Assembly (NCBI GenBank): GCA_012511005.1
Contig: JAAZGX010000158.1
Coordinates: 1-6,605 of the forward strand
Length of the DNA: 6,605 nucleotides
Direction of reading: 5' to 3'
Source: Clostridiales bacterium
GTDB lineage: Bacteria > Bacillota > Clostridia > Oscillospirales > Acutalibacteraceae
The notes beneath the pieces are model-generated. The model ran no database searches, had not been told where the DNA came from, and worked only from the letters and a program-made list of their open reading frames with translations. A program made the position numbers and the translations under genes. Below, one piece after another: positions 1 to 5,264 of the stretch (positions are counted from its first letter, which is position 1; each line of letters starts with the position of its first letter).

Positions 1-156
1 CTGTACTTATATGTCGCGCTTGGCGGCTTTTTATGGTGTATGTGGAGCCAGTATAAGCAGGGTTTAGGTCAGGAATTTGGAGAATACCCATTAAAAATGT
101 ATAGATATATGAAAGACTTTTACAAAATACTTAAAGATGAGGATTTGCTTACTTAA
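1..156 (+). CDS. C-terminal fragment of a membrane-associated protein, family unknown
   Basis: The reading frame is open from the first base of the window and ends at TAA (154-156), giving the last 51 residues of a protein whose beginning lies to the left. The visible part starts with a hydrophobic stretch (LYLYVALGGFLWCMW), probably the end of a final transmembrane helix, followed by a charged, tyrosine- and lysine-rich tail ending in KILKDEDLLT. That arrangement suggests an integral membrane protein with a cytoplasmic tail. It is only 21 bases upstream of the YidC-transferase gene and in the same frame, so the two are probably co-transcribed. I do not recognise the family. A polymer-precursor or phospholipid enzyme would fit the neighbour, but that is a guess from context only. 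Confidence 0.6.
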   Translation: MYLYVALGGFLWCMWSQYKQGLGQEFGEYPLKMYRYMKDFYKILKDEDLLT

Positions 157-177
157 AAAAGAGGCGATGTTAAAACT

Positions 178-2256
178 ATGAGCTTGATTAACACGATATT
201 TGGTATTCCGCTTGGGTATCTTATGTTTTTTTCATTTAAGATACTAAGCGATTATGGCTTATCTATTATCTTTTTCACATTTTTGACGAAGATAATAATG
301 TTCCCGCTCTCACTCTTGTCTCAGAAAAATTCAATAAGAATGGTTAAAATGAAGCCGGTGCTTGACGAAATTAAAGAGAGATATGCCGATAATCCTAACC
401 TAATTTTAAGCGAGCAGAAAAAACTGTATAAAGAAGAAAAGTACAGCTCTTTTGCCGGTATTCTGCCGTTACTACTGCAAATCCCGCTTATTTTAGGGCT
501 GATAAATGTAATTTATAACCCTTTACAGCATCTAATTCACTTAGATGCCAATACCATTGCTTTGCTTATTGAAAAGGCAGGCGCTATCACAAATAAAACA
601 CTTAGCGGTGCCGGTGTACAGATTGAAGTAATCAGAATAATTCAAGAAAATGCCGAGGCTTTCAAGGAAATACTTGGCACCCCTCTTCTTACAATGGATT
701 TCAAATTTTTAGGGTTAGATTTATCACAAGTGCCGTCTTTAGGCTCGATTTTAGTTATAATTCCTATTTTATCCGGCGTCAGCTCTTTTATTTTAAGCGC
801 AGTTCAAAATCGTTATAATGTATTGCAGCGCGAGCAAGGTTTTGTCGGAAAATGGGGTATGGCGGCTTTCTTAGTTTTGTTTTCAACATACTTTGCATTC
901 GTGGTTCCCGCCGGTATCGGCGTGTATTGGGTAGCGGGGAACATTCTTTCTATTCCTGTTTTGTTTATTTGCAATATGATATATAACGCGAATAAATATA
1001 TTGATTATGAAAACCGCTCAGAGAAGCCGCGCCTTACAAAAGAAGAAAAAAAGGCGCAAAAGCAAAAAAGAAAAGCCGAAAAGGCGCTTGAAAAGGAAGA
1101 TGTTAAAAGGTTTTTCTCCGTTAAAAAGAAATTAGTGTTTTACTCCGAAAGTAACGGGTTTTATAAGTATTTCGGTGAAATTATTGATAAGATACTTGAA
1201 AACTCCGACCTTGATATTCACTATGTGACCTCTGACTTTAACGACAATATATTAAAAACTGAAAATCCACACATTTTTCCCTATTATGTAGGCGGTACAA
1301 AGCTAATTTCATTTATGATGCGTATGGATGCGGACATGGTTATAATGACGATGCCGGACTTAGAGCAATACCATATAAAACGCTCCATAGTCCGAAAAGA
1401 TGTTGAATACATTTATCTTGACCATGGTATGACAAGTTTTCACCTTATGCTAAGAGAGCATGCGTTAGATGCATATGATACTATATTTTGCTATGGACCA
1501 AACCATATAGAAGAAATAAGGGAAACAGAAAAGGCATATAAGCTGAAAGAAAAGCGGCTCGTTAAAACGGGCTATGCTCTTTTTGATACTTTATTAAAAA
1601 GTGTTTCAAAGCTGCCGCAGGAGGAAAATGACCCTAAAAGAGTTTTAATTGCACCGTCATGGCAGAAAGATAATATTTTAGAAAATTGCCTTGACGAGCT
1701 TTTACTGCAGCTGCTTCATAAAGGGTATCATGTAACGCTGCGCCCGCATCCGGAGTTTATTAAACGATTTCCCGCGAAAATGAAAGCGATAACGGACCGT
1801 TACCAAAATGATTTCGGGGATGATTTTGTAATTGAAGCGGATTTCTCCTCAAACACATCAATTTATACATCGGATGTTGTTATAACTGACTGGTCGTCAA
1901 TAGCTCAGGAGTTTTCATATACTACAAAAAGACCGTCTTTGTTTATTAACACGCCGATGAAAATAATGAACCCGAATTATAAACTTATAAAACCCGTCCC
2001 GCTTGACATTTCTCTTCGCGATGAGATAGGCGTTTCGGTTGATGTTGACAAGTTCTCTGATATTCCTGATATTATTGACAATATGCTAAAAAATCATGAT
2101 TTGTATCGGCAGAAGATTACAAAAGTCGTTGAGGAGAATATATATAACATTGGCAAAGCGGCAGAAGTAAGCGCGGACTATATTATAAACAGGCTAAAAG
2201 ACAGCGCGAAAACAGAAAATATAGAAACGGCAGCAGAAACGATTGTAATAAAATAA
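178..2256 (+). CDS. YidC/Oxa1 insertase domain fused to a CDP-glycerol glycerophosphotransferase-like domain
   Basis: The 692-residue product has two parts. Residues about 5-275 resemble YidC/SpoIIIJ: helix 1 with YGLSII (26-31), a basic cytoplasmic hairpin (47-92), GILPLLLQIPLILG (94-107), and the last helices with PAGIGVYWVAGN (244-255). No lipobox or signal peptide is seen, and the extracytoplasmic loop (about 116-186) is longer than in SpoIIIJ. A Lys/Glu-rich linker (282-312) leads to residues about 317-675, which resemble TagB/TagF-type glycerophosphotransferases: LDHG (His416), LRPHP (His524) and DWSS (571-574), the positions where that family keeps its catalytic histidines and nucleotide-binding region. 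The family adds glycerol phosphate (or a related polyol phosphate) from a CDP donor to teichoic-acid-type polymers at the inner membrane face. YidC topology would put this domain in the cytoplasm, which fits. The start is the only in-frame ATG that keeps helix 1; the nearest Shine-Dalgarno-like GAGG (161-164) is rather far, 13 bases. Donor and acceptor are unknown. Confidence 0.88.
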   Translation: MSLINTIFGIPLGYLMFFSFKILSDYGLSIIFFTFLTKIIMFPLSLLSQKNSIRMVKMKPVLDEIKERYADNPNLILSEQKKLYKEEKYSSFAGILPLLLQIPLILGLINVIYNPLQHLIHLDANTIALLIEKAGAITNKTLSGAGVQIEVIRIIQENAEAFKEILGTPLLTMDFKFLGLDLSQVPSLGSILVIIPILSGVSSFILSAVQNRYNVLQREQGFVGKWGMAAFLVLFSTYFAFVVPAGIGVYWVAGNILSIPVLFICNMIYNANKYIDYENRSEKPRLTKEEKKAQKQKRKAEKALEKEDVKRFFSVKKKLVFYSESNGFYKYFGEIIDKILENSDLDIHYVTSDFNDNILKTENPHIFPYYVGGTKLISFMMRMDADMVIMTMPDLEQYHIKRSIVRKDVEYIYLDHGMTSFHLMLREHALDAYDTIFCYGPNHIEEIRETEKAYKLKEKRLVKTGYALFDTLLKSVSKLPQEENDPKRVLIAPSWQKDNILENCLDELLLQLLHKGYHVTLRPHPEFIKRFPAKMKAITDRYQNDFGDDFVIEADFSSNTSIYTSDVVITDWSSIAQEFSYTTKRPSLFINTPMKIMNPNYKLIKPVPLDISLRDEIGVSVDVDKFSDIPDIIDNMLKNHDLYRQKITKVVEENIYNIGKAAEVSADYIINRLKDSAKTENIETAAETIVIK

Positions 2257-2258
2257 TA

Positions 2259-2292
2259 AAAGACTGATTCAATGTTAAATGAATCAGTCTTT
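2259..2292. terminator. Bidirectional intrinsic terminator between convergent operons
   Basis: A perfect 13-bp inverted repeat (AAAGACTGATTCA at 2259-2271, its complement at 2280-2292) encloses an 8-base loop. It begins two bases after the stop of the YidC-transferase gene and ends 17 bases before the stop of the ECF S-component gene. Rightward it is followed by TTTAATTAATAT. Leftward the transcript would end in TTTTATTATTTTATTA, a better U-rich tail. The position between two convergent genes and the tails on both sides support use in both directions. The stem is A/T-rich, so its efficiency is uncertain. Confidence 0.85.
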
Positions 2293-2309
2293 AATTAATA
2301 TAACTTTCT

Positions 2310-2969
2310 TTAGCGTCCTTTATCAACGAGCTTTTTTACGGGAACGCCTACTGTATAAGCTAAAACGGCGCCGATTATAGCTTCTGGTATTCCGCTTGTT
2401 AAAATGCCGGTTCCAATTACTCCAAGCAAGAGCTTATATTCTACCCCTATAGCAGATGCATAACTTTTCCCAAAAAAGAGATATATGCCGCCTAAGACTA
2501 ACAAGGTGTTTGTAATAGAGCCTAAAAATCCGCTTATTCCGTAGCTTAAAATATTTGAGCTTTTGCGGTTTGCCAAAATCTTTTGTAAAGCAGTGAAGAT
2601 TATTCCTGTAACTAAGCCGATAAGAATTCTTGGAACAAAGCAAATTAAAATGCTTGCAAAGCCGCCTTTCATTTCACCTAAAGTATAAAACGGAGTAAAT
2701 ACAAAAGCAATAATAGGGGAGGGCGGGGTAAAGGTCCATACTATAAAGCTAAAAAGACCAAACATAAACCCCATAGCTGTGCCTGCCGCGGTGCCAAGAA
2801 TAACAGCTGTTAAAATAACAGGAATGTGTGAAAGGGTTGCCACAATCGGACCTAACGCCGGAAGTGAGCCAAGAGGGGTAAAGCTAACGATTGCTTCAAT
2901 TGCAAGAAGAAGCGAGAATTGAACTAAAAAGAGTATCTTCGTGCGAGAGTTTGAGTGTGCGATTGACAT
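2310..2969 (-). CDS. ECF transporter S component, probably for pantothenate (PanT-like)
   Basis: This 219-residue, very hydrophobic protein is the substrate-binding membrane subunit of an energy-coupling factor vitamin importer. It works with an EcfT/EcfA1/EcfA2 module encoded elsewhere; none is in the window. The family features (PF12822 type) are FTPLG near residues 30-34, the stretch LSHIPVILTAVILGTAAG (46-63) with its HIPVI core, FVPRILIG (111-118), and NTLLVLGGIYLFFG (154-167). About six membrane segments are visible and the length is normal for S components. I chose ATG at 2969 because AAGGAGG lies six bases upstream of it. The longer frame back to 3080 adds a 37-residue hydrophilic leader, unlike S components, that crosses the intergenic hairpins. 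Pantothenate is inferred from the gene lying directly downstream of coaX in the same direction. Another vitamin cannot be excluded. Confidence 0.88.
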   Translation of the reverse strand: MSIAHSNSRTKILFLVQFSLLLAIEAIVSFTPLGSLPALGPIVATLSHIPVILTAVILGTAAGTAMGFMFGLFSFIVWTFTPPSPIIAFVFTPFYTLGEMKGGFASILICFVPRILIGLVTGIIFTALQKILANRKSSNILSYGISGFLGSITNTLLVLGGIYLFFGKSYASAIGVEYKLLLGVIGTGILTSGIPEAIIGAVLAYTVGVPVKKLVDKGR

Positions 2970-2975
2970 GGTTTT

Positions 2976-2982
2976 CCTCCTT
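2976..2982 (-). promoter_or_regulatory. Ribosome binding site that sets the ECF S-component start
   Basis: On the minus strand AAGGAGG is followed by six bases (AAAACC) and ATG at 2969-2967. This is an almost ideal Shine-Dalgarno sequence and spacing, and it decides in favour of the short start. A hairpin on the transcript (2986-3006) ends three bases upstream of it. Confidence 0.9.
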
Positions 2983-2985
2983 GCT

Positions 2986-3006
2986 GTCGCTCCATATGGA
3001 TGCAAC
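2986..3006 (-). promoter_or_regulatory. Small hairpin just upstream of the S-component ribosome binding site
   Basis: In the leftward transcript GUUGC pairs with GCGAC (one G-U pair), and inside it UCC pairs with GGA around an AUAU loop, leaving one bulged A on the 5' side. An alternative pairing of UUGC with GCAA (2981-2984) would reach into the edge of the Shine-Dalgarno sequence. The structure is clear on paper. A regulatory role is only inferred from its place in the leader of a vitamin transporter gene. Confidence 0.4.
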
Positions 3007-3045
3007 GCATAATTTGGTTTATGAAATAGAAAGTCTAAACATCCT

Positions 3046-3086
3046 TTCTGTTTTGTACGAGCAGTTAGCAGTCTCGTCAAACAGAA
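3046..3086 (-). promoter_or_regulatory. Imperfect intercistronic hairpin after coaX
   Basis: Starting three bases after the coaX stop codon, the leftward transcript can form an outer 8-bp stem (TTCTGTTT with AAACAGAA) and an inner 5-bp stem (ACGAG with CTCGT). They are separated by a small asymmetric internal loop, with an 11-base apical loop. It is not followed by a T run on the minus strand, so it is not a normal intrinsic terminator. It could protect the upstream message, act as an attenuator, or be an incidental consequence of the promoter-like sequence that overlaps it. Confidence 0.45.
3052..3080 (-). promoter_or_regulatory. Possible internal promoter for the ECF S-component gene
   Basis: On the minus strand TTGACG (3080-3075) is followed by a 17-base spacer and TACAAA (3057-3052), giving five and four matches to the -35 and -10 consensus. 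Transcription would start near 3045 and leave a leader of about 75 bases before the S-component ATG. Since coaX is upstream in the same direction, this would be a second, internal promoter. The -10 match is weak and the site overlaps a hairpin, so the call is tentative. Confidence 0.4.
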
Positions 3087-3089
3087 TTT

Positions 3090-3857
3090 TCATCTAATGT
3101 TTTTATAGTATATTTCAAATAGACCTTCTAAAACAAGCGTTTTGTTTAGTATAATATCTTTTCTACACTCAGGGATAATGACTTTAGAAAGTCCGCCTGT
3201 CGCGACAATAGTATTAAACGCGGCGCCAAGCTCATTTTCGAGCAAATCAGCTAAGCCGTCAATCATGGCGGCTGTGCCGAGAATAGTACCGGACTTAATA
3301 CTGTCAATCGTATTTGTACCGGTGGTGCGAGGAGGCGGCTCAAGACTTACAGACGGTAGTTGAGAAGTCCTGTTTGAAAGCGCGTCAAGCGATATTTCAA
3401 TACCCGGAGCTATAACGCAGCCTAAAAATTCACTGCTTTTACTTATTACACTAAGCTTTGTAGCTGTGCCAAGGTCAATAATAAGGCAGGGCAGAGGGTA
3501 CTTATTAATTGCTCCGACGGCACCGGCGACAAAATCAGCGCCAAGTTCCTTCGGATTATCAATATTTATACTAAGTCCTGTTTTAAGTCCGGGGGCTATT
3601 ACGAGAGAAAGCTTTCCTGTTGCCTTATGGACGGCATTCTTAAAAACATTTGTAAGTTCAGGCACGACGGAGGCTATGATTGCACCGCTAAATTCTCCGC
3701 GTACATTATTTAACGCTAAAATATCTTTAAGATTAATAGCATATTCATCCTCGGTTTTTTGCTTTACGGTGTTAAGCCGAGAAATGAAAAGTAATGTGCC
3801 CTTTTTAAATACACCAATAGTAATATTTGTGTTACCGATATCAGCTGCAAGAATCAT
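3090..3857 (-). CDS. coaX: Type III pantothenate kinase
   Basis: CoaX phosphorylates pantothenate with ATP to 4'-phosphopantothenate, the first step of coenzyme A synthesis in the cytoplasm. The 255-residue length is typical for the family. It has the ASKHA-fold phosphate loop DIGNTN (6-11), the substrate-site segment NPKELGADF (101-109) with Asp108 at the expected catalytic-base position, DLGTATK (128-134), the PG of APGI (150-153), and GTNTIDSIKSG (180-190). In many family members GAD is followed by Arg; here it is Phe109. ATG at 3857 is preceded at five bases by an unusual G run (AGGGGGG) that can serve as the ribosome binding site. A strong promoter lies just upstream. The gene leads a two-gene unit with the ECF S component, which implies joint uptake and trapping of pantothenate. 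Confidence 0.95.
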   Translation of the reverse strand: MILAADIGNTNITIGVFKKGTLLFISRLNTVKQKTEDEYAINLKDILALNNVRGEFSGAIIASVVPELTNVFKNAVHKATGKLSLVIAPGLKTGLSINIDNPKELGADFVAGAVGAINKYPLPCLIIDLGTATKLSVISKSSEFLGCVIAPGIEISLDALSNRTSQLPSVSLEPPPRTTGTNTIDSIKSGTILGTAAMIDGLADLLENELGAAFNTIVATGGLSKVIIPECRKDIILNKTLVLEGLFEIYYKNIR

Positions 3858-3878
3858 GTTATCCCCCCTAAAAAAAGA

Positions 3879-3931
3879 TTAATGCAATTATATACTAAAT
3901 AAAACCGAAAATCAATTATTTATTGCATTAA
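3879..3931. repeat. Separated inverted repeat in the coaX-mscL intergenic region (operator candidate)
   Basis: TTAATGCAAT at 3879-3888 is the exact reverse complement of ATTGCATTAA at 3922-3931. The centres are 43 bases apart, about four helical turns. The left arm covers the coaX start region and touches its -10 box; the right arm covers the proposed mscL -35. A direct repeat overlaps the same area: CAATTATAT at 3885-3893 and 3935-3943, 50 bases apart, within a 15-base window that matches at 12 positions. AT-rich DNA gives such matches by chance, so the operator role is inference. Confidence 0.4.
3887..3915 (-). promoter_or_regulatory. Sigma-70/sigma-A promoter of coaX
   Basis: On the minus strand TTGATT (3915-3910), a 17-base spacer, and a perfect TATAAT (3892-3887) form a near-consensus promoter. 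Transcription should start near 3880, leaving a leader of about 22 bases before the coaX ATG. The -10 box overlaps one arm (3879-3888) of an inverted repeat, so a bound regulator could block it. Confidence 0.8.
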
Positions 3932-3951
3932 ATACAATTATATGGTATATT
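3923..3951 (+). promoter_or_regulatory. Possible promoter of mscL-proC
   Basis: TATATT (3946-3951) preceded by TGG (3943-3945) makes an extended -10 element. TTGCAT (3923-3928) lies 17 bases upstream as a weak -35. Transcription would start near 3958, giving a very short leader of about 17 bases that begins at the ribosome binding site. TACAAT at 3933-3938 is an alternative -10 but has no good -35. The exact start is therefore uncertain, although a rightward promoter somewhere in this interval is needed. Confidence 0.5.
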
Positions 3952-3974
3952 TCTTACAAAGGAGATGTGGTATT

Positions 3975-4448
3975 ATGTCAAAGAAAAGGCGTGGAAAGTC
4001 GTTTGTTACTGAATTTAAAAAGTTTATTCTAAGGGGCAGTGTAATTGACCTTGCTGTTGGTATAGTAATTGGCGCTGCTTTTACAGCTATCGTGAATTCA
4101 CTTGTAAACGATATAATTATGCCTGTTATTAGCCTTGTAACAGCCGGAATTTCTTTTAATGAGTGGTTTATAGCGCTTGATGGTAACACCTATGAAAACC
4201 TTGAAGCAGCAACAAAAGCCGGCGCGGCACTACTTAGCTATGGTACTTTTATAAGTGCTGTATTAAACTTTTTAATTGTTTCTTTTGTAATATTTATTGT
4301 AATACGCTTTATAAACAGTGTTAAGGAGTTAGGAAAAAAAGAAGACGAAGCCCCAACTCTTGCTACAAAAAAGTGTGATTTTTGCAAAAGTGAAATTGAT
4401 ATTAGTGCGGTACGCTGTCCGCATTGCACATCAAAACTTGAGGAGTAA
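3975..4448 (+). CDS. mscL: Large-conductance mechanosensitive channel with C-terminal zinc ribbon
   Basis: MscL is a homopentameric inner-membrane channel that opens under membrane tension and releases solutes after a sudden drop in external osmolarity. The 157-residue product begins with a basic N-terminus. First helix: GSVIDLAVGIVIGAAF (21-36) running on to NDIIMP (45-50), the family's hallmark pore helix. After a periplasmic loop (about 55-87), the second helix spans about 88-112. In place of the usual C-terminal cytoplasmic helix bundle there is a two-CxxC module, CDFC (134-137) and CPHC (148-151), predicted to bind one zinc ion. ATG at 3975 is chosen because AAAGGAG (3958-3964) lies ten bases upstream and the known N-terminus follows. 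The in-frame ATG at 3942 would add 11 unrelated residues and overlap the promoter. The stop codon abuts the proC start. Confidence 0.95.
   Translation: MSKKRRGKSFVTEFKKFILRGSVIDLAVGIVIGAAFTAIVNSLVNDIIMPVISLVTAGISFNEWFIALDGNTYENLEAATKAGAALLSYGTFISAVLNFLIVSFVIFIVIRFINSVKELGKKEDEAPTLATKKCDFCKSEIDISAVRCPHCTSKLEE
4440..4445 (+). promoter_or_regulatory. Ribosome binding site of proC, inside the end of mscL
   Basis: GAGGAG lies in the last codons of mscL. It is three bases from a first ATG (4449) and six bases from a second, directly adjacent ATG (4452). The spacing favours the second. The placement means proC translation is probably coupled to ribosomes finishing mscL. Confidence 0.75.
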
Positions 4449-4451
4449 ATG

Positions 4452-5264
4452 ATGAGAACAAATAGGAAATATGGCTTTATCGGCGCCGGAAATATGGCAG
4501 AGGCTCTTATTAGGGGAGCTATAAATTCTACTCTTATTAGCGCTGACAGAATAGAGGCGTATGATATTGACGAGGAAAAGCTTTCAGAGTTAAAGTCAAG
4601 GCTTTCTATTGATATAACTACCAATATACTGCGTTTAATAACAAATTGCGACTATATTGTAATAGCTGTAAAGCCTAATGTAGTTTCATCCGTATTAGAG
4701 CAAATAGCCTCTGCGGTATCTATAAAAAAACCGCTGATTATTTCAATAGCGGCAGGTAAATCAATTTGTGCTTTTGAAAGCGTTTTAGGTAAAGAGGTTC
4801 CTATTTTAAGGGTTATGTCAAGCCTGAATGCCGCCATAGGGGAGGCAGTTAGCGCCTTCTGTTTTAACGAATATGTGACGGAGGAAATGAAAGAGCAAGC
4901 CGTCATTTTACTTCGTTCCTGCGGGGAGTCAGTAGAGCTTCCGGAAAGTCTTTTTCCTGTATTTGATGCTATTGGCGGGGCGGCGCCTGCTTTCTGCTTT
5001 ATGTTTGCGGACGCTTTAGTAAGGGCGGCTGTTAAAAACGGGTTGACTCGTGACTTGGCAGAAAAAATCGTTTATAAAACATTCGAGGGAAGCGCTAAGT
5101 ATTTAATTGACAGTAAGAAACACCCTTGGGAATTGATAGACAAGGTTTGTTCCCCCGGCGGTATTACCATCGAGGGAGTAACTTCACTTCAAGAAAACGG
5201 CTTTCAAGATGCTGTAACGAAAGCGGTCGACGCTGCTATTAAAAAGGATTTAACTTTTAGTTGA
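4452..5264 (+). CDS. proC: Pyrroline-5-carboxylate reductase (divergent active-site motif)
   Basis: ProC reduces 1-pyrroline-5-carboxylate to L-proline with NAD(P)H, the last step of proline synthesis in the cytoplasm. The 270-residue product has a Rossmann fold at its N-terminus (GFIGAGNMAEAL, 8-19), AVKPN (72-76), SIAAG (98-102), and an all-helical dimerisation domain with ADALVRAAVKNGL (186-198), HPWELIDKV (224-232) and the signature SPGGITIEGV (234-243). Length and order are normal. Two motifs differ from the common form: the usual RVMPNTPA reads RVMSSLNA (120-127), and the usual GSGPAY reads GAAPAF (176-181). The start at 4452 is chosen by ribosome-binding-site spacing; 4449 would add one Met. 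Linkage with mscL suggests an osmotic-stress unit. The 3' end overlaps the convergent flavoprotein gene by 15 bases. Confidence 0.88.
   Translation: MRTNRKYGFIGAGNMAEALIRGAINSTLISADRIEAYDIDEEKLSELKSRLSIDITTNILRLITNCDYIVIAVKPNVVSSVLEQIASAVSIKKPLIISIAAGKSICAFESVLGKEVPILRVMSSLNAAIGEAVSAFCFNEYVTEEMKEQAVILLRSCGESVELPESLFPVFDAIGGAAPAFCFMFADALVRAAVKNGLTRDLAEKIVYKTFEGSAKYLIDSKKHPWELIDKVCSPGGITIEGVTSLQENGFQDAVTKAVDAAIKKDLTFS

Noticed and set aside
167..181. Four-codon minicistron (Met-Leu-Lys-Leu) overlapping the YidC-fusion start as ATGA
   Set aside because: It could explain the long Shine-Dalgarno spacing by coupling, but its own spacing to GAGG is only two bases, and such a short frame is expected by chance.
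2970..3080. N-terminal extension of the ECF S component to an ATG at 3080
   Set aside because: The extra 37 residues are hydrophilic and unlike S components, they run through two predicted hairpins, and an ideal ribosome binding site precedes the internal ATG at 2969.
3466..3882. Rightward 138-codon frame opposite coaX
   Set aside because: It lies antisense to a well-supported coaX, its translation has no recognisable motif, and it has no convincing ribosome binding site.
3942..3974. Longer mscL start at 3942
   Set aside because: It would place 11 unrelated residues before the family N-terminus and start inside the proposed promoter. The strong Shine-Dalgarno sequence serves the ATG at 3975.
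4238..4624. Leftward 128-codon frame opposite mscL and proC
   Set aside because: It is antisense to two clear genes, Ser/Ile-rich in the way typical of a shadow frame, and bridges the mscL-proC junction.
5224..5236. AGCG/CGCT hairpin near the end of proC as a terminator
   Set aside because: Only four base pairs, inside the coding sequence, with no T run on either strand.
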